64,000 nucleotides of DNA, from positions 496,001 through 560,000 of the forward strand of contig JACGCM010001538.1 in the NCBI GenBank assembly GCA_014058105.1, given 5' to 3'. Below are positions 34,985 through 47,122 of the stretch, piece by piece. Under the pieces are notes generated by a model. That model did no database searches, was not told where the DNA came from, and saw nothing but the letters and a program-made list of their open reading frames with translations. Origin of the DNA: Kingdonia uniflora (Eukaryota > Streptophyta > Magnoliopsida > Ranunculales > Circaeasteraceae). Every line of letters begins with the position of its first letter. Position 1 is the stretch's first letter. The position numbers and the translations under genes were made by a program.

Positions 34985-37900
34985 ACGATACAACTTCAGT
35001 CTCCTGATATTCCAAGGATTAGGTATGTGCTCGCTATGTTCAGTGGTGTGGTCGTAAGAGCCAATGCTACTTTTTCTAATGACGATAAAAGGACATTCCC
35101 AGTTTTCGGATAATTTCCTGGCGTTGTGCTCTTTGTGGTGTTTGGGAATTTCCCGGAGTACTAGATCTTTGATTTTGAACTCTCTATGCCGAATTCATAA
35201 CTGTTTTGTGATATCTTCCCAAATTCATAACTGCTTTGTTCCGAGTATCCTAGATTTAGTTCATATTGCATGTTAACTGGAATTTATTTTCTTCATCAGT
35301 CATGGTATGGTCGCGAATAGGGTGATGATATTGAGTAGGGACGATTGCATTGGTACCGTAAGCTAGCGGGAACGGTGTAAATCTAGTTAAAACTCGGGGC
35401 GTAGTTCGATAAGCCTAGAACACATGTGATAACTCTATGACCCAATTTCCTTTCTTTTCTGTTAGGCTCTTTTTGATTCCATCTACGATAGTGCGATAAG
35501 TGATCTCGGCCTGACCATTCCCTTATGGGTAATACGGATTTGAAAGTGAATGTATGATTTTGTGCTGATTTAGAAATTCGATGACCTTGGAGCCAACGAA
35601 CTGAGGTCCATTATCGATCCTGATGAGGTAGGGGCAGCCGAAAGGAATGATGATACTTTCCCAGATGAACCTGATGACTTCATCTTCTCATGTGCGACAT
35701 AGGGGAACTGCTTCTACCCACTTAGTGAAGTAATCGGTTACGACTAAAAGGTATTTCTATTTTCCTGGTACAGTAGGAAACTCGCCGACAAGGTCGAGGG
35801 CCCATCTTTTAAATGGCCAAACGACGTTGCTGGAATATAGTTCTAAAGTTGGGGCTCGAATTTGGGGACCATGACGTTGACAGATATCGTATTTACTTGC
35901 GGGCTCGATTGCTTGAGCTTTCATTTTAGGCGAGAAGACGCCTTGGGTAAGAGCTCGGTTGGCTAGAGATCTTCCTGCTGCGTGGGAACCACAAGTGCCT
36001 TCATGTAGCTCGTGTAAGAATTTTCGAGCTTCTTTGTAAGATAAGCATCCAAGATATGGCCCTGTGACCAAAATTTTGTATAAGAGACTGTTTTTAACGA
36101 TGTAGCCTTTGGCATTATCAAGTACGCATCTTCATTCAGTGGGGTCTTGAGGGAGTTCGCCATCGAATGTGTTCTTGGCACCGATATACTTAAGAAAGGT
36201 CGCCTCCAATCGTCCTGATCCTCTTTACCACCCCCAGTATTAACATAATTTGATCTTACGATGTTAATGCTGGGGGTGGATATTACTTCGATCTTGAGAT
36301 AACGAGCTTCTAAGCCAGGGACTCCTGCGAATACGCGAGGAAATCAGAATATCTGTTTTCTCCGCGCGGCACATGTTCGATAAATTTTTTCTTAAATCTG
36401 CTCATTCTGTCGGCTACTGCGGCTGCATAATCGACCATTTTCCTATTCATCTGGAATTTTTCTGTGTAGTGGTTTTCAATGAGCAAAAAGTCTATAAATA
36501 CGGATAGTTCGGGCATGCCAATTTCTAAGGCCATGTCTAAATTGTGAATCATTGCCTCGTATTCTGTTGTATTGTTGATAACTTCAAAATTTAATTATAT
36601 TATTTTCTCAATTCTGTTGTTAGAAGGTGTGATCAGTACAATTCCGATGCCTGATCCTGTAGGTCCAAAGGATTTATCAGTTAGGAGGCGCCAACCCATT
36701 TGCGTTATCCAGTCTACCTTTTCTTCGAGCTATTCTGCATGAATATCTGTACTATCTTCTTCCCAGTCAGGAACTTCCACGGAGAAGTCTGTAAGAAAAT
36801 CTGCTATAGCTTGATACTTTTCTGAATATATGGGCTTAAATCGGATGTCGTGCTCGCCAAGAGTAACTGACCATTGCTGGATTCGTTTGGATTTTTCTCA
36901 TTTAGATAATATTTCACACAGAAGGTAGTTGGTCAATACTCGTACTGAATGGGCCTGGAAGTATTGTCTCAATTTTTGTGAGGTGTATACGAGAGCCAAA
37001 AGTAGTTTTTCAACCTTGCTGTATCAGGATTCTGCCGGAGTAAGAGATTTACTGATGAAGTTGATTGGTTTATCGGTCTTCTCATCAAGCCGAATGAGAA
37101 CATAACTTAATGATTCTTCAGTAACCATAAGATAGTTGGTGAGTTCCTCTCCTTCGCTAGGTGTACTCATCACCGGTGGTGAACCCAATAAAAGTTTTAG
37201 CTGTATCTATTCAATCTCGGAGTCTTTCCTAAGTTTTTATTTTGTTATCCCCTCACGCAATAAGTTGAACAACCATTGACCGTGATCAGAAAATTTTGAA
37301 ATAAAGCGGTTTATTGCTGCAATCTTCCCTTCTAACTTCTGGGCGTCTTTCTTCGTTCTGGGGGATGGCATAGATAATAGTGCGCGTATGCGATCCGGGT
37401 CGGCTTCAATACCACGCTTGCTGATTAAATGGCCCAAGAATTTTCCTAATTGAACTCCAAACTGACATTTGTCGGGGTTGAGTCTCATCCTGTAGAGACG
37501 GAGAATATCAAGGGCCGTGTGTAAATCTGGGATATGGTTTTCTTTCTTTAGACTTTTGCACAACATATCGTCAATATAAACCTCCATCGTTTTCCTGAGG
37601 TGATCCTTGAAAATTTAGGTCATCAATCGCTGGTAAGTAGCTCCGACGTTCTTGAGACCGAATGGCATGACTTTGTAGCAGTAGAGGTCGTACTCTGTAA
37701 TAAAGGTTGTTTTCTCTTGGTCATCAGGTAGCATAGGTATCTCGTTGTAGCCTGACGCGGTATCCATCATAGACAGGAGCTCTTCCCTTGATGTAGAGTC
37801 GAGTAGGTTATTTATGACAGGGAGTGGGATATTATCTTTTGGACTATTCCTATCCAGGTCAATAAAATCTACAGACACTCTGATTTTCCCGTTCTTCTTG

Positions 37901-39100
37901 GGTACTGTTACGATATTTGATATCCACTATGGATAAATGGCTTTGCAAATAAAACCGACTTCGATGAGTTTTTCAATTTTCTTGTTGACTTCATCGCGAA
38001 GTCTAGGTACTAAAGTCATCTGTCTTTGTTTGATAGCTATGGTTTTTTCCTTCAAGTTGAGTTTGTGACAGGCCAGGTTAGGATCGATACCCGGCATCTC
38101 GCAAAATATCCAGGCGAAGACGTCACTGTTTTCTTAAAGAAATAGGATGAGACTGTTGCGCTCTGTTGGGGGAAAATAGGTGCCAATATATGTCCCACAC
38201 TTGGGTCCACTAATTTTAATATATTTTGTGGTCTCCGCGGTAGGCAGATGTCGCCCCATAATGTTGATGGTATAGTTCTCTATAATGCTTCCTGTTGTCT
38301 TCTGTAATTGCTATACGAGTTGATGTTTAGAAGATTTTTGTACAATGACGATAAAATTTTTGTAAGCTCGTACAAGTTTATTGCTTCCTTTTATCTCGTA
38401 AACGCAACCCTCCCACTCAAAACGTAATGTCAAGTGGTAGGTTGATGGAATACATGCATATTGTGTAACCAGCAACATCCCGTGATCCCCAGATAACAGG
38501 ACTTTGTATTGTCGACGTAAAAGACGACATCGAGTATTACAGGTCCTTTGGTGATAGGAAGCACGATCTTTCCAATGCGCTCCTCCTTGGACCCATTGAA
38601 ACCGCAGATATCAACGTCGCTGGGTTGGACATTATCGGCCAGACCCATTTGGTCGATCGTTCTTTGGAAAAGGAGTTCGATAGTGCTTTCGGTGTCGACC
38701 ATCATTGTATGAAGCACCACGTTATGCATTTTCAACATGATCACGAAGGCGTCATGGTGGGGATAGTTGACATGCCGAACGTCGCAATCGTCGAAAGAGA
38801 TCCCAGTTCACTGAGAGCTGGATACCGGGATTAAACGAGCTTCTTTGTCTTGTATGGATAATTCATGATATTGGGCGATACGCCTTAGCATGCTTCTGTT
38901 CAAGTCTTTGATGACCTGGGTCTCTACGAGATGGTAGAGCGAAATATGGTATAAATGTTTCATCGACTGGTAATGCTTTAGTGGGGATTTTGTATCTCCC
39001 GTTCTTATAACCCTCCACGTCCACTATATACTCGTACATTCATCCATCTGCGAAGATGTACTCCAATAGACGTTATAAGGTAAAACACTGCTCTGTCTTA
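34985..39100 (-). pseudogene. Pol of element C, moderately degenerate
   Basis: Protease at 38744-38430 has VDTESTIELLFQRTIDQMGL, with E in place of the catalytic-loop G. RT at 37878-37240 has DTASGYNEIPMLPDDQEKTT, PFGLKNVGATYQRL, a nonsense codon just after LMT, then MEVYIDDMLCKSLKK with an intact YIDD and LNPDKCQFGVQLGKFLGHLI. RNase H near 36552-36310 shows GLDMALEIG-like wording and HVPRGENRYSDFLAYS. Integrase has ELHEGTCGSHAAGRS, the zinc-binding C-x-x-C (YDICQRHG, degenerate), VTDYFTKWVEAVPLC, IRIDNGPQFVGSK and GNGQAE, so D, D and E are all present, with a stop just before GNGQ. The end is near 34985. Confidence 0.85.
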
Positions 39101-39299
39101 TGATGTCGGACCTTATGGTGGATGCAGTATGGTTTGTTCTCGATTGGTTGAAGGTACTGCGTATTTCAGAAGAACTTGTCTTTCTGTAAGATAGGATATA
39201 TGTTGGCTAAAGTCCCATTCATCTTTGGAAGGTAAGGTCGAGGCAAGTTACTCCCCTTTTGAGGTCGTTCATCCTTGGACTTGGTGCATTTTCTGTCTC

Positions 39300-40484
39300 C
39301 TCCTTGATCTGATGTTCGATTCAAATCAGAATGGTTTAACTGATCTCGAGCTATGAGTATTAATTTCTAAGGTTTTTGTCTGTCAAATACCATCCACTCC
39401 AGGTCGATGTATCCGTTGACCTTTTGATCATGTCTTCTAACGTTGTTGGTTTGTTGAGGATGAGGTACTCCCTTGTTCGGCCATTGACGAGTAAGGCATT
39501 GGTGAAAAAAGAAATAGTTATCTTCTGGTCGAGTTGATCTACCTTACGGGCTAACTCTAGGAACTTTTTAGTAAATGCCTCGAGCTTTTCCCTGGGCATC
39601 TATTTGAGGCTGAAAAGAGAATATAAGTTTTCATTTTTATCTCTATTGTACGAGTAATTTTTGACGAATAGTTTGCATAGCTATTCAAAAGTTGTGATGG
39701 ATCATTTAGGCATTGTGTAGAACCATCATAAAGGTTCGCTCGATAAGTTGGTAGGAAAGAGCTAGCATAAAATGAGGTTTGATGTCAAATGCAGGCCCAG
39801 AGCGTCCTGGAATTCTTAAACATATTCCACTGGATCAGTCCCTTTGTACTTTCGGATTTTCAGGGTGTGGAACCCGGTGGGGACTTCGACATCTAAAAGC
39901 TCTTGGGCGATCGGGCTCTTCTGTAATCTGTTGTAGATCCCTTTAGTCAGCGTGTGGACTTTGAGCAATTCTTTGATCCGCTTTTAGACATGTTCCTGCG
40001 TGACATATTGTCGAGCTGTGGCGGTTGGTCGTATAATGCGCTATTCTACAGGGTTGTGGTCACCACTCCCTTCGCTTAGACGTTTCTTTGTCGGGACTCA
40101 AACTCTTCGAGGTAGATTTTTAGTCTGTCTGGCTCCAGCCGGGCCGCCATTTACTTCCCGTTATTGACAGTTAGATCAAAGCGCACCTCCTGCGTGAACA
40201 CCCATCGGAGGAGGACTAATCCCGCCATGAACGGAAATCTGTGAGACCTCGGGTTGTACGGCTTTGTTCTTCTGAGCAGCGACCTGCTGACCCTTCAAGA
40301 CCTTTAGTGTGTCTTGCACACTCGCGAGTTGTTGTTCCAGGGCTGCACGCCTTTCTGCTTTTGAATTCAGAGTGGCCCTCAGGTCCGCTAAAGCTGTGTT
40401 CTCTTCTACATGGATGATCGGCGTGCTTTGACCTAGAGGCAACATTCTTTGAGGAAAAAAAGTAATCAGTGGCATTTGAGACAA
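39300..40484 (-). pseudogene. Gag of element C, degenerate
   Basis: The first methionine of the open segment is at 40484, about 40 bp inside the LTR boundary. The N-terminus is a coiled-coil-like region (NSKAERRAALEQQLASVQDT) followed by glutamine/proline-rich sequence. The gag core near 39600-39360 reads KLEAFTKKFLELARKVDQLD and ISFFTNALLVNGRTREYLIL, the counterpart of A's LENFTKHFLDESHKVKNLD. Frameshifts lie between them. Confidence 0.75.
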
Positions 40485-40500
40485 TGGGTTTGAGAACTTA

Positions 40501-40520
40501 GGTTCCCACAGACGACGCTA
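40501..40520 (-). other. Primer-binding site of element C
   Basis: The minus strand reads TAGCGTCGTCTGTGGGAACC, two bases inside the LTR end CATTACA. It is one change from the TGGCGTCGTCTGTGGGAAC-type site of Tat-lineage elements. tRNA not assigned. Confidence 0.7.
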
Positions 40521-40522
40521 AA

Positions 40523-40728
40523 TGTAATGGCTTAATTCCGAGATTCGGACTTTGCCTTTACACCAGATATACTCAGAACGTTCAAGCGCAATAGATAACA
40601 AACAACAAGTTTAGTGTGGAAAACCTTTGAATAGGTTAAAAACCACGACCTTTTTTGAGAATTTTGAGAAAGTGACGGTGATCTTATTGAGATTGTTAAT
40701 CTATTATAATGAGCATTCTGAGAATGTA
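40523..40728 (-). repeat. 5' LTR fragment of element C
   Basis: It matches the first 206 bp of 25535-26307 and ends abruptly at ...GAGAATGTA. CACTA-like sequence follows, so about 567 bp of this LTR, including its promoter, are missing. Confidence 0.82.
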
Positions 40729-41862
40729 GCTGTTATCCACAGTTAAATTACTAACCTCAAAAAATTACACTGTGATTTAATGGGATAAAACCAAAGTAGT
40801 ATAGCCCAAAAGAAAGATTTACCATTGTGGTTAAGCTTTTTGGGCGGAACCAGTTAATATGCTTAATTTCATATTGACTAAGTTTTCCCTACTTGCCTAT
40901 ACTAGGTGATTTAATTAAACATTGGAAAGAAAATTAAATTAAAACAATGACTGTTTAAAGAAGAAATTAAATATAGTGTTTATATCTTCAACCGTCATAG
41001 GGTCAACCTGATAAGAAGCAGCTTTCATAATTTTCAAAAGTAAATGCGAAGATAAAAACTTATAATTAGTTAATTTCATTTGATAATCTATTATAAAAAG
41101 GTTAACTGGTTAAATAAAGTAGTCTGGTAATCGAAAGAAGTTAGGACCCATGTGATCATATTAAGATTTGTACTAAGATTTTTCCCATCCACAATTATTT
41201 TCACATTTATAAATATGATAACACAGGACAAACATACATCTAGTCAGAAAGATATATGATTAGGTAAGATGATAACAAGCATTATCAATTAGTGAAGAAA
41301 GTACTCACTGGTGTTCATTGCTCTAACAGTTGTTTTACTTTGGCGTAATATGCAATTTCCTTCTCTTCACCTAATGCTTGCCTTGGTATCAACAAGCAAA
41401 GAAAAAACAACAAAATGGAATTAACCTGAAGCACCAATAAGGGTAAATTTAACCTGAGGCACTGACTTCGCTAACGTCACACATTTGGTAAAAAACGGAT
41501 AGCTTTGTTCCCTTATTATTACTCTAATATCACTAGAGTCATTACCCTCTAATGTATTCACATTTAAATTTTCCAAAAAAAATTAAGTTCTCGATAATCA
41601 TCCACCGTTCATTGCAAAAAACAGAAAAACATTTTTTTTTCATTTTCCAAAATAATCTGCTTCAATTCTTATAGGTTTCACTTAGGGTTAGTCTTTTGCT
41701 CTTTGTCATACCTAACGATTTGAAGGTCCAAGGATGTTTTAACAAGAAACTAACCACGTGAAAATATATTAGGCATTTGCCATAAATAGATCAGACATTG
41801 GAGTACTAATGGGTTAAGTCATCTAATCATAAAATATAAAAGAAGATAAAAGAGAAACAAAC

Positions 41863-42008
41863 CTCTTCCTCATGTTCATTTGTTTGAAGGGCCCATTTTT
41901 GGATGCCCAATGAACCATGATGATCTTGGTGAGAAGCTCAATGCCTTCCATTCCAGACATTTCAGCCTGGGCCTCCTCAAACTTCTCATATTCAATCAGA
42001 GGATAACC
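41863..42008 (-). pseudogene. Captured exon of RBM8A/Y14 (exon-junction-complex RNA-binding protein)
   Basis: A 146-nt minus-strand block reads GYPLIEYEKFEEAQAEMSG, then ELLTKIIMVHWASKNGPFKQ and MNMR. Plant Y14 has the RNP1-containing sequence GYALIEYE-x-x-EEAQ-x-A-I-x-x-MNG-x-ELL-x-Q at this point, from memory of the family, so this is the second half of its RRM. It is bounded by an AG acceptor (TTTCAG before 42008) and a GT donor (AG/GTTTGT at 41862), so it corresponds to a single genomic exon captured with its splice sites. Changes such as P for A in the RNP1 motif and M for I suggest relaxed constraint. No other Y14 exon is recognised nearby. Confidence 0.75.
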
Positions 42009-42755
42009 CTGAAAGCAAAAAATATCATTTGACAATTAGCATATGAAAGTAACCACTATGGACCTCAAAGGAACGAGACACAGCTATAAATGTTAACTCG
42101 GTTTCAAGTATTCTAAGAATATTTAGTCAAAGTAATTCCCAGCACAAAGCAAGTGCAGGAGGGTAAAACCCTGTGCACGACGATATAGGTGGTGTATCGA
42201 TATCATAACATATTTTTCATCAAAAGAATGTTGTTATGGTGAAAGTGCCCATTTTTGTCAATTAACGTGAACCTTTTTGTTTTCACTTTTTTGGGCAAAA
42301 CTTAACTAATATTTAGCGTGTAGCCAGCAAAGATCCAGCAGCAGCTACTTACAGTAAGCACATTCCATTTAAAAGATGGAGACACTAAATGCTTAAGCTA
42401 TATAATACATTTATTTTAAAAAGTGCACGCATTCTAAGCAAAATTCGATATACATAAAGAAATGAAAATCAATAATTAATAAAGCAATTTTTTTTATTAA
42501 AGCATAACATTATATATAATAAATTAGAACTACCAAAGATAAATTACACAACTAACCTGAAGTTATAGAAAGAAAAGTTTGTCAAAACAACGAACATTGT
42601 TATAAAGATTAAGGACAATACGAGCAATGAAAGGTGTTTCGCCCTAAAAATACAAAAAAAATCCCAAAAGTACGTATACAGGATGTCTTTGTGCGCAGAG
42701 CATCTAGGTACTCTAGATCATAGTTACGAAGATCCCCTAAATTTGGATTGTCTGA

Positions 42756-42956
42756 GTGATTGAGATAGCTAAAGAAAACTGGAAGAGATTTGCAGCGAAG
42801 GAGGTGATGCCTTTATGTAGGCATCTGCTTAAGTCCCCCATTCAGGTAAATAAGGACAGGAAGATGGAGTCGATAGCTGGTCAAAAGAATTTCCCAGATG
42901 TCGGTGGTAATATACTTGGAGCTTGTACCAATCTTCCCGATGTTCTGATGACATAA
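42756..42956 (+). pseudogene. Possible captured 3' end of an unidentified gene
   Basis: A 66-codon open segment ends NFPDVGGNILGACTNLPDVL-MT and a stop, followed by AT-rich sequence like a 3' untranslated region. The composition looks protein-like (EIAKENWKRFAAKEVMPLCR) and it has no counterpart in CACTA copy 1, so it may be another captured fragment. I do not recognise the family; it could also be a chance ORF. Confidence 0.3.
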
Positions 42957-43885
42957 CTTCTACTTGTTTTCCTGCTAATGTTGGGATTTATAGCAAGGTA
43001 AACCATGTAAAGAAAGACAAAATAGGCTTCCAAAAGTGTATGTTGAGTCGCTCTGTGAATTGGATTGTGTAATACAATATAAGTGTTAATGTAATTCGCT
43101 TGTTTGTAAACAGTAAGAGTATCTCATTTTTTTCTCATATTTCTTTCCAGTATCAGTTGAATGAAGAAATTTGGTTTATCCCCATGATACAGATTCAAAG
43201 ACCCAGTTTGAAAGTGATTTCATACTTTTATCTTGGCATGGCACATTGTTGGTAGAATATATTCTCCATTGTAAATGTGATATCAGATCATAAGGCACCT
43301 TGAACAGTACCTCTTCATCAGATCTTGTTCAGTTCTAGGCTAACAATCCTACGTTGATTAAGTTGCTCTCACTCAACGCCTAATCTAGTATGAGATGGCT
43401 TAATATAATATGCTTAAGGCGAGACGAACCTATTCCAACTATACTAGATTTAAGTAAGTTGATCAAGGTACATCTATGTATTATGTAGTATATGTTGAAT
43501 ATCTATACTTGGTCTGAAATTATATGAAATCTTTCCTATAGAAGAACTTTGGATATATCTACTTAAGAAGTCCCTTTTTTCATTAATTTTTTGTAACATG
43601 CAATGGTTTCCAAATGATAACAGCTTCAATTTGCCACAAATGACAAAATTCCAATAAATTGTCATAAATCTCAGGCTGTCTATTGGTATGCAAGAATTGT
43701 GTAGGACATACGTATGAATTTATGACTCTTGATAAATATAATCAAGTTGCTATCTTCTTCCCCCTGCATTTAGACTAAACTATAAACAGTTTTCACCTAT
43801 CCAATTTATGAGGTAACTAAACTCTATCTGAATTGAGATTGCACACAACAACTAGCAAAACAGTGTGAACATCCTCCTTTGTATG

Positions 43886-44056
43886 ATGGCAGAAGAGAAA
43901 AATGAGAATGTGGTGATATTCCCATTCCTGGCTCAAGGCCATATCACACTTTTCCTAGCTCTTGCAAAGTTTATAGAGCGACAGAAAGGCTACATTGTCA
44001 CCTTTTTTAGCACTCTGCTCAACATAAAAAAATATATACGACTAATTCTACCCTGA
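43886..44056 (+). pseudogene. Captured N-terminus of a UDP-glycosyltransferase
   Basis: It reads MAEEKNENVVIFPFLAQGHI, then TLFLALAKFIERQKGY, IVTFFSTLLNIKK, and stops. This is the start of a plant family-1 glycosyltransferase: the P-F-x-A-Q-G-H-I-x-P-x-L-x-LA motif carrying the catalytic histidine, then V-T-F-(V)-(S/N)-T-P-x-N. The style is that of the UGT92 group, judged from memory. About 57 codons remain of an enzyme of roughly 470-490, and the C-terminal UDP-sugar-binding PSPG box is absent. The 100 bp upstream contain CTATAAACA, so part of the original promoter and 5' untranslated region may have come along. It lies on the opposite strand to the Y14 exon, so the two were probably captured separately. 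Confidence 0.75.
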
Positions 44057-44332
44057 GACACAAAGCCATTAAGAAAGAAATATCATCTCTAACCATACAT
44101 GAAAAAAGATATAGATACCTTTGCTTCGTGTGAAAAAAAATTCAGATACCCAAAATCCAAGAGGTACCCACATAACTTTAGAGGTTGCTTTGCGGGAAAA
44201 AATCGAAGAATAACTTTGCAAAAGGCGAGTTTCATTGAAGCCCAATATGTCTCAATTGTTCACCATACATGTAGACTTGGGAAAAATCAATCTCGTAAAT
44301 TATGAAACCCCTTGAACAAAAGCATAACAAAT

Positions 44333-44354
44333 CCCCCCCCCCCCCCCCCCCCCC
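44333..44354. repeat. C homopolymer, 22 bp
   Basis: An uninterrupted run of 22 cytosines in otherwise AT-rich DNA within CACTA copy 2. The exact length is prone to sequencing error. Confidence 0.8.
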
Positions 44355-44782
44355 AATTTCAACTTGAAATAACAATTAGGGCCAAGATTTGCAACATCGT
44401 TAAATAAGACCAAAGGGAAAATTATAAAAAAAATCTCTGGAACAAACCTTACCTTGAGGATACCCATGAGGAATGCACAATTTTACTTGAATTTTTGAAG
44501 TGATTAGATCTAGGGCTGGAGATTTGCATTGAACAATTGCACAGGAAGCTTGAAACCTTAACGATTGGGTCATTAGAAGCTAGTGGTACTGTAGATTAGG
44601 GAAGTTAGATAATCTCTTATCTATTTCTCAAATAAAAAAACTCGTTTTCTCCAGAGCCTCCACTTTGAAGCTCTTCTCGGTTTTGAGATCTCACAGGAAT
44701 TGTTTTTTGGTTGAGGTTGAACTTATGTCATTTCAGAAATGACATTGATTGGGTGACGTTGTAGCCATTATTTGTTTTAGTG

Positions 44783-46079
44783 ACCAATTGACCAAATAAA
44801 ACAAATGTCGATGTTCTTATTTTGCCAAATGGAGTTCCAGAAGTTAAACAGTGTATGCAAATGGAAGAATCTGATCGGCACTAAGAAAGTCCATAAATTG
44901 CCTTTATCAAAGAGGTCTCGTGCTCTAAGAATCTGGGGTATGTAATTTGCACACTTTCTATTAAATAAAAAAAATACTTTGATGAATGATCTTCCTTAAT
45001 CTTGTTGTCTTTATGTAGTGCATACTTAAGGAGCTTAAATATTAACAGGATTGACAGTTGGAAGTATCTATGAACTGACCTAGTTGTGTGGTTGTAATCT
45101 TCCAATGCACACCGAGAATGAGAAATTGAATGTTTGGCATGAAAAGTATTTAGGCTCTCTTTTTATTTTATTGTAAGTCTCTCAGTCTCTCTATCTCTCT
45201 GTCTCTCTCTCTCTCACTGAAGACAACCATACATGTACTTATCTTTCTGTAAAACATCAAATCTAAATAGATTAAAAGATACGAATCTATATGAAAGATT
45301 ATGTGCAAACACCTCCATTTACCCCTATCTCTATTTATGCTCCTAGTGCTGGTATTGAAAACACTTCAAGTTGCAAAATTCATTAGGAGATTACATCTGA
45401 AATCTATACTAATAAATATTTGCTTGAACGTTACTGTTAAAAGCCACACTCAAATTAGTGTGTGTTCCTTTGACTTTGGACTGAATTATGATTCTCTATA
45501 ATCATGATTGTATTTTATGAATTCAGGTTGTACTCGTTGGAGCTCTTTTCTGGCTTTGTGGATTGTGTTTTATAGTAAGTCTTGTATTTGTAAGTACTAT
45601 GAAAAAATTAAATAAGATTGCTCAAAGAGTTTACCTATTTCTAGTAGAATGATAAATTTGCGGTTTATCGGAATTGAAGTAGTATAATCTAGATTAGTTT
45701 GTGGTTTATGGGATGTGAAGTAGTATAATGTAGATTGGACATTGCTTTAAAGGTGGTTGATTTTATTGTGTTATGAATATTTTGTTTCTATTTGTTAAAG
45801 TACCAATACATTTGGTAGTAGTAGCCAATGGATCTATAAGCTCTAAAAGGAAAGAGCACTCACGATATGAGATGTTGATGATTCGAGTATGTCTAGATTC
45901 AAAACTAAAAACCGTGTTAATTAATTGGGCATAAAATCATACGACGCTTCCATGTCCTTACTGTAATGCATTCTCAATAAGCAAAGATATCATTTTTAGT
46001 TGATGTTATGATATCATCATGTTTATAACATGATACCAATTGAGTGGGTTATCTGTAAGACAATACCCTTGAACTCAAA
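44783..46079. other. AT-rich sequence without recognised gene
   Basis: It lies between CACTA copy 2 and the D/F retrotransposon. A CT-rich microsatellite lies near 45179-45217. No protein similarity is seen on either strand. This may be the original insertion background. Confidence 0.4.
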
Positions 46080-47122
46080 TGATAGAGTGTATAACCCCAA
46101 CTAACATCGAACTCAAAGGTTTCAATAGGTCCACTGAGGCGGCAGTCGGACAAATTAGCCTCTTTTTCATCGCCGACCCGATTGTGTTATAAACTAGCTT
46201 CCTGGTCAACGATAAGAAATCAGAATACCTCGGCATCTTGGGTCGCGACTGGCTACATGTCATGAAGGCAATACCCTCGACCTACCACCAAGTGCTACGG
46301 TTCACCACCCCGAGCGGAACATGGGACATGAAAGGGTCCCAGCGTCTATCACGATCATGCGAACACCCCGAGATCGATTTAACCCGGAAGCTGGTCAGGC
46401 CATAACAATTACAACAACTTTTCCTCACTGATCCCTCGACTATGTCCATCGAAACATCAACCATCGAGCCCACAGTATATATTAAACTCGATGGCTCAGG
46501 ACTAGGAATGTTCATTGGAAGCTCCTTGATTGGCAAAGAAAAATAACAGCTAATTGTTTTCCTTGGATGGGATAAAGATGTCATTGCGTGGACTTTCTAC
46601 GAAATGCCAAAAGTTGACCCTACCTTTGCCTGTCACCGACTCGACCATACCAAAGTGTATGCCAATCAAACAAAAGAAATAAACCTTATCCCCCAGAATT
46701 CGAGACATAGTTAATCTTGAAGTCGATAAACTTCTAGCCGCAGGTTTCATCTGCATGGTTTAGTACGATGATTGGATCTCGAATATCGCGGCAGTTCCCA
46801 AAAAGAATGGCAAAATCATAGTCTACGTCGACTTTACCGACCTCAATAAACATAACTCAAAAGATAGTTTCCCCCTCCCCATTATCGCAGTGCTCCTCGA
46901 TGCAACAGCGGGGCGCGAATGCCTCCCGATGATGGACGTTGCCTCTGGTTACTACCATGTACCCCTCCTGCCTGAAGATCAAATCAAAACATCATTTATT
47001 ACAGAATAAGGTTTATATTATTTTAACATTATGCCCTTCGAGATTAAAAATGCGGGCGTCACCTACCAACGATTAGTCGCCGTAATGTTCAAACCATTGT
47101 TGGGTAAGTCAGTAGAAGTTTA
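46080..47122 (+). pseudogene. Pol fragment of element D/F: protease to RT
   Basis: This is the 5' portion of a plus-strand Tat-type pol. The protease end reads YLGILGRDWLHVMKAIPSTY, then the pre-RT segment PTVYIKLDGSGLGMFIGSSL, DPTFACHRLDHTK and RT fingers/palm: DFTDLNKHNSKDSFPLP, MMDVASGYYHVPLLPEDQIK and TYQRLVAVMFKPLLGKSVEV-Y. It stops exactly before the catalytic YIDD, where element E is inserted. The continuation is at 57657. The LTR, gag and most of the protease are missing to the left. Stops and frameshifts are frequent. Confidence 0.82.

Larger units (their letters stand above)
25535..40728 (-). mobile_element. Element C: large Tat-type Ty3/gypsy retrotransposon, 5' LTR truncated
   Basis: On the minus strand: 5' LTR fragment (40523-40728), primer-binding site, gag, protease, RT, RNase H, integrase, a spacer with tandem repeats, plus-strand accessory genes (aORF and two aux copies), polypurine tract, and complete 3' LTR (25535-26307). 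Its LTRs differ from those of A and E, so it is a separate family of the same lineage. It is inserted in CACTA-like copy 2. CTAAG precedes the 3' LTR, but no partner is visible at 40729, consistent with deletion of that end. Pol is better preserved than in A: the integrase DDE residues and the RT YIDD are present, though stops remain. Confidence 0.87.
40729..44782. mobile_element. CACTA-like DNA transposon, copy 2, right part
   Basis: This resumes copy 2 after element C. The block near 41265-41320 matches copy 1 at 13290-13350, including a minus-strand splice donor (GTGAGTA). The right end, read inward, is CACTAAAACAAATAATGG with subterminal ACGTCA motifs. Between these lie sequences not found in copy 1, including fragments of two plant genes. 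This is the pattern of gene capture (transduplication) described for CACTA and MULE transposons. Confidence 0.65.

Noticed and set aside
43474..43665. 63-codon minus-strand ORF near the UGT fragment
   Set aside because: AT-rich, with no recognisable protein pattern.
46282..46584. 100-codon minus-strand ORF
   Set aside because: Shadow of the plus-strand protease/pre-RT region of element D/F.
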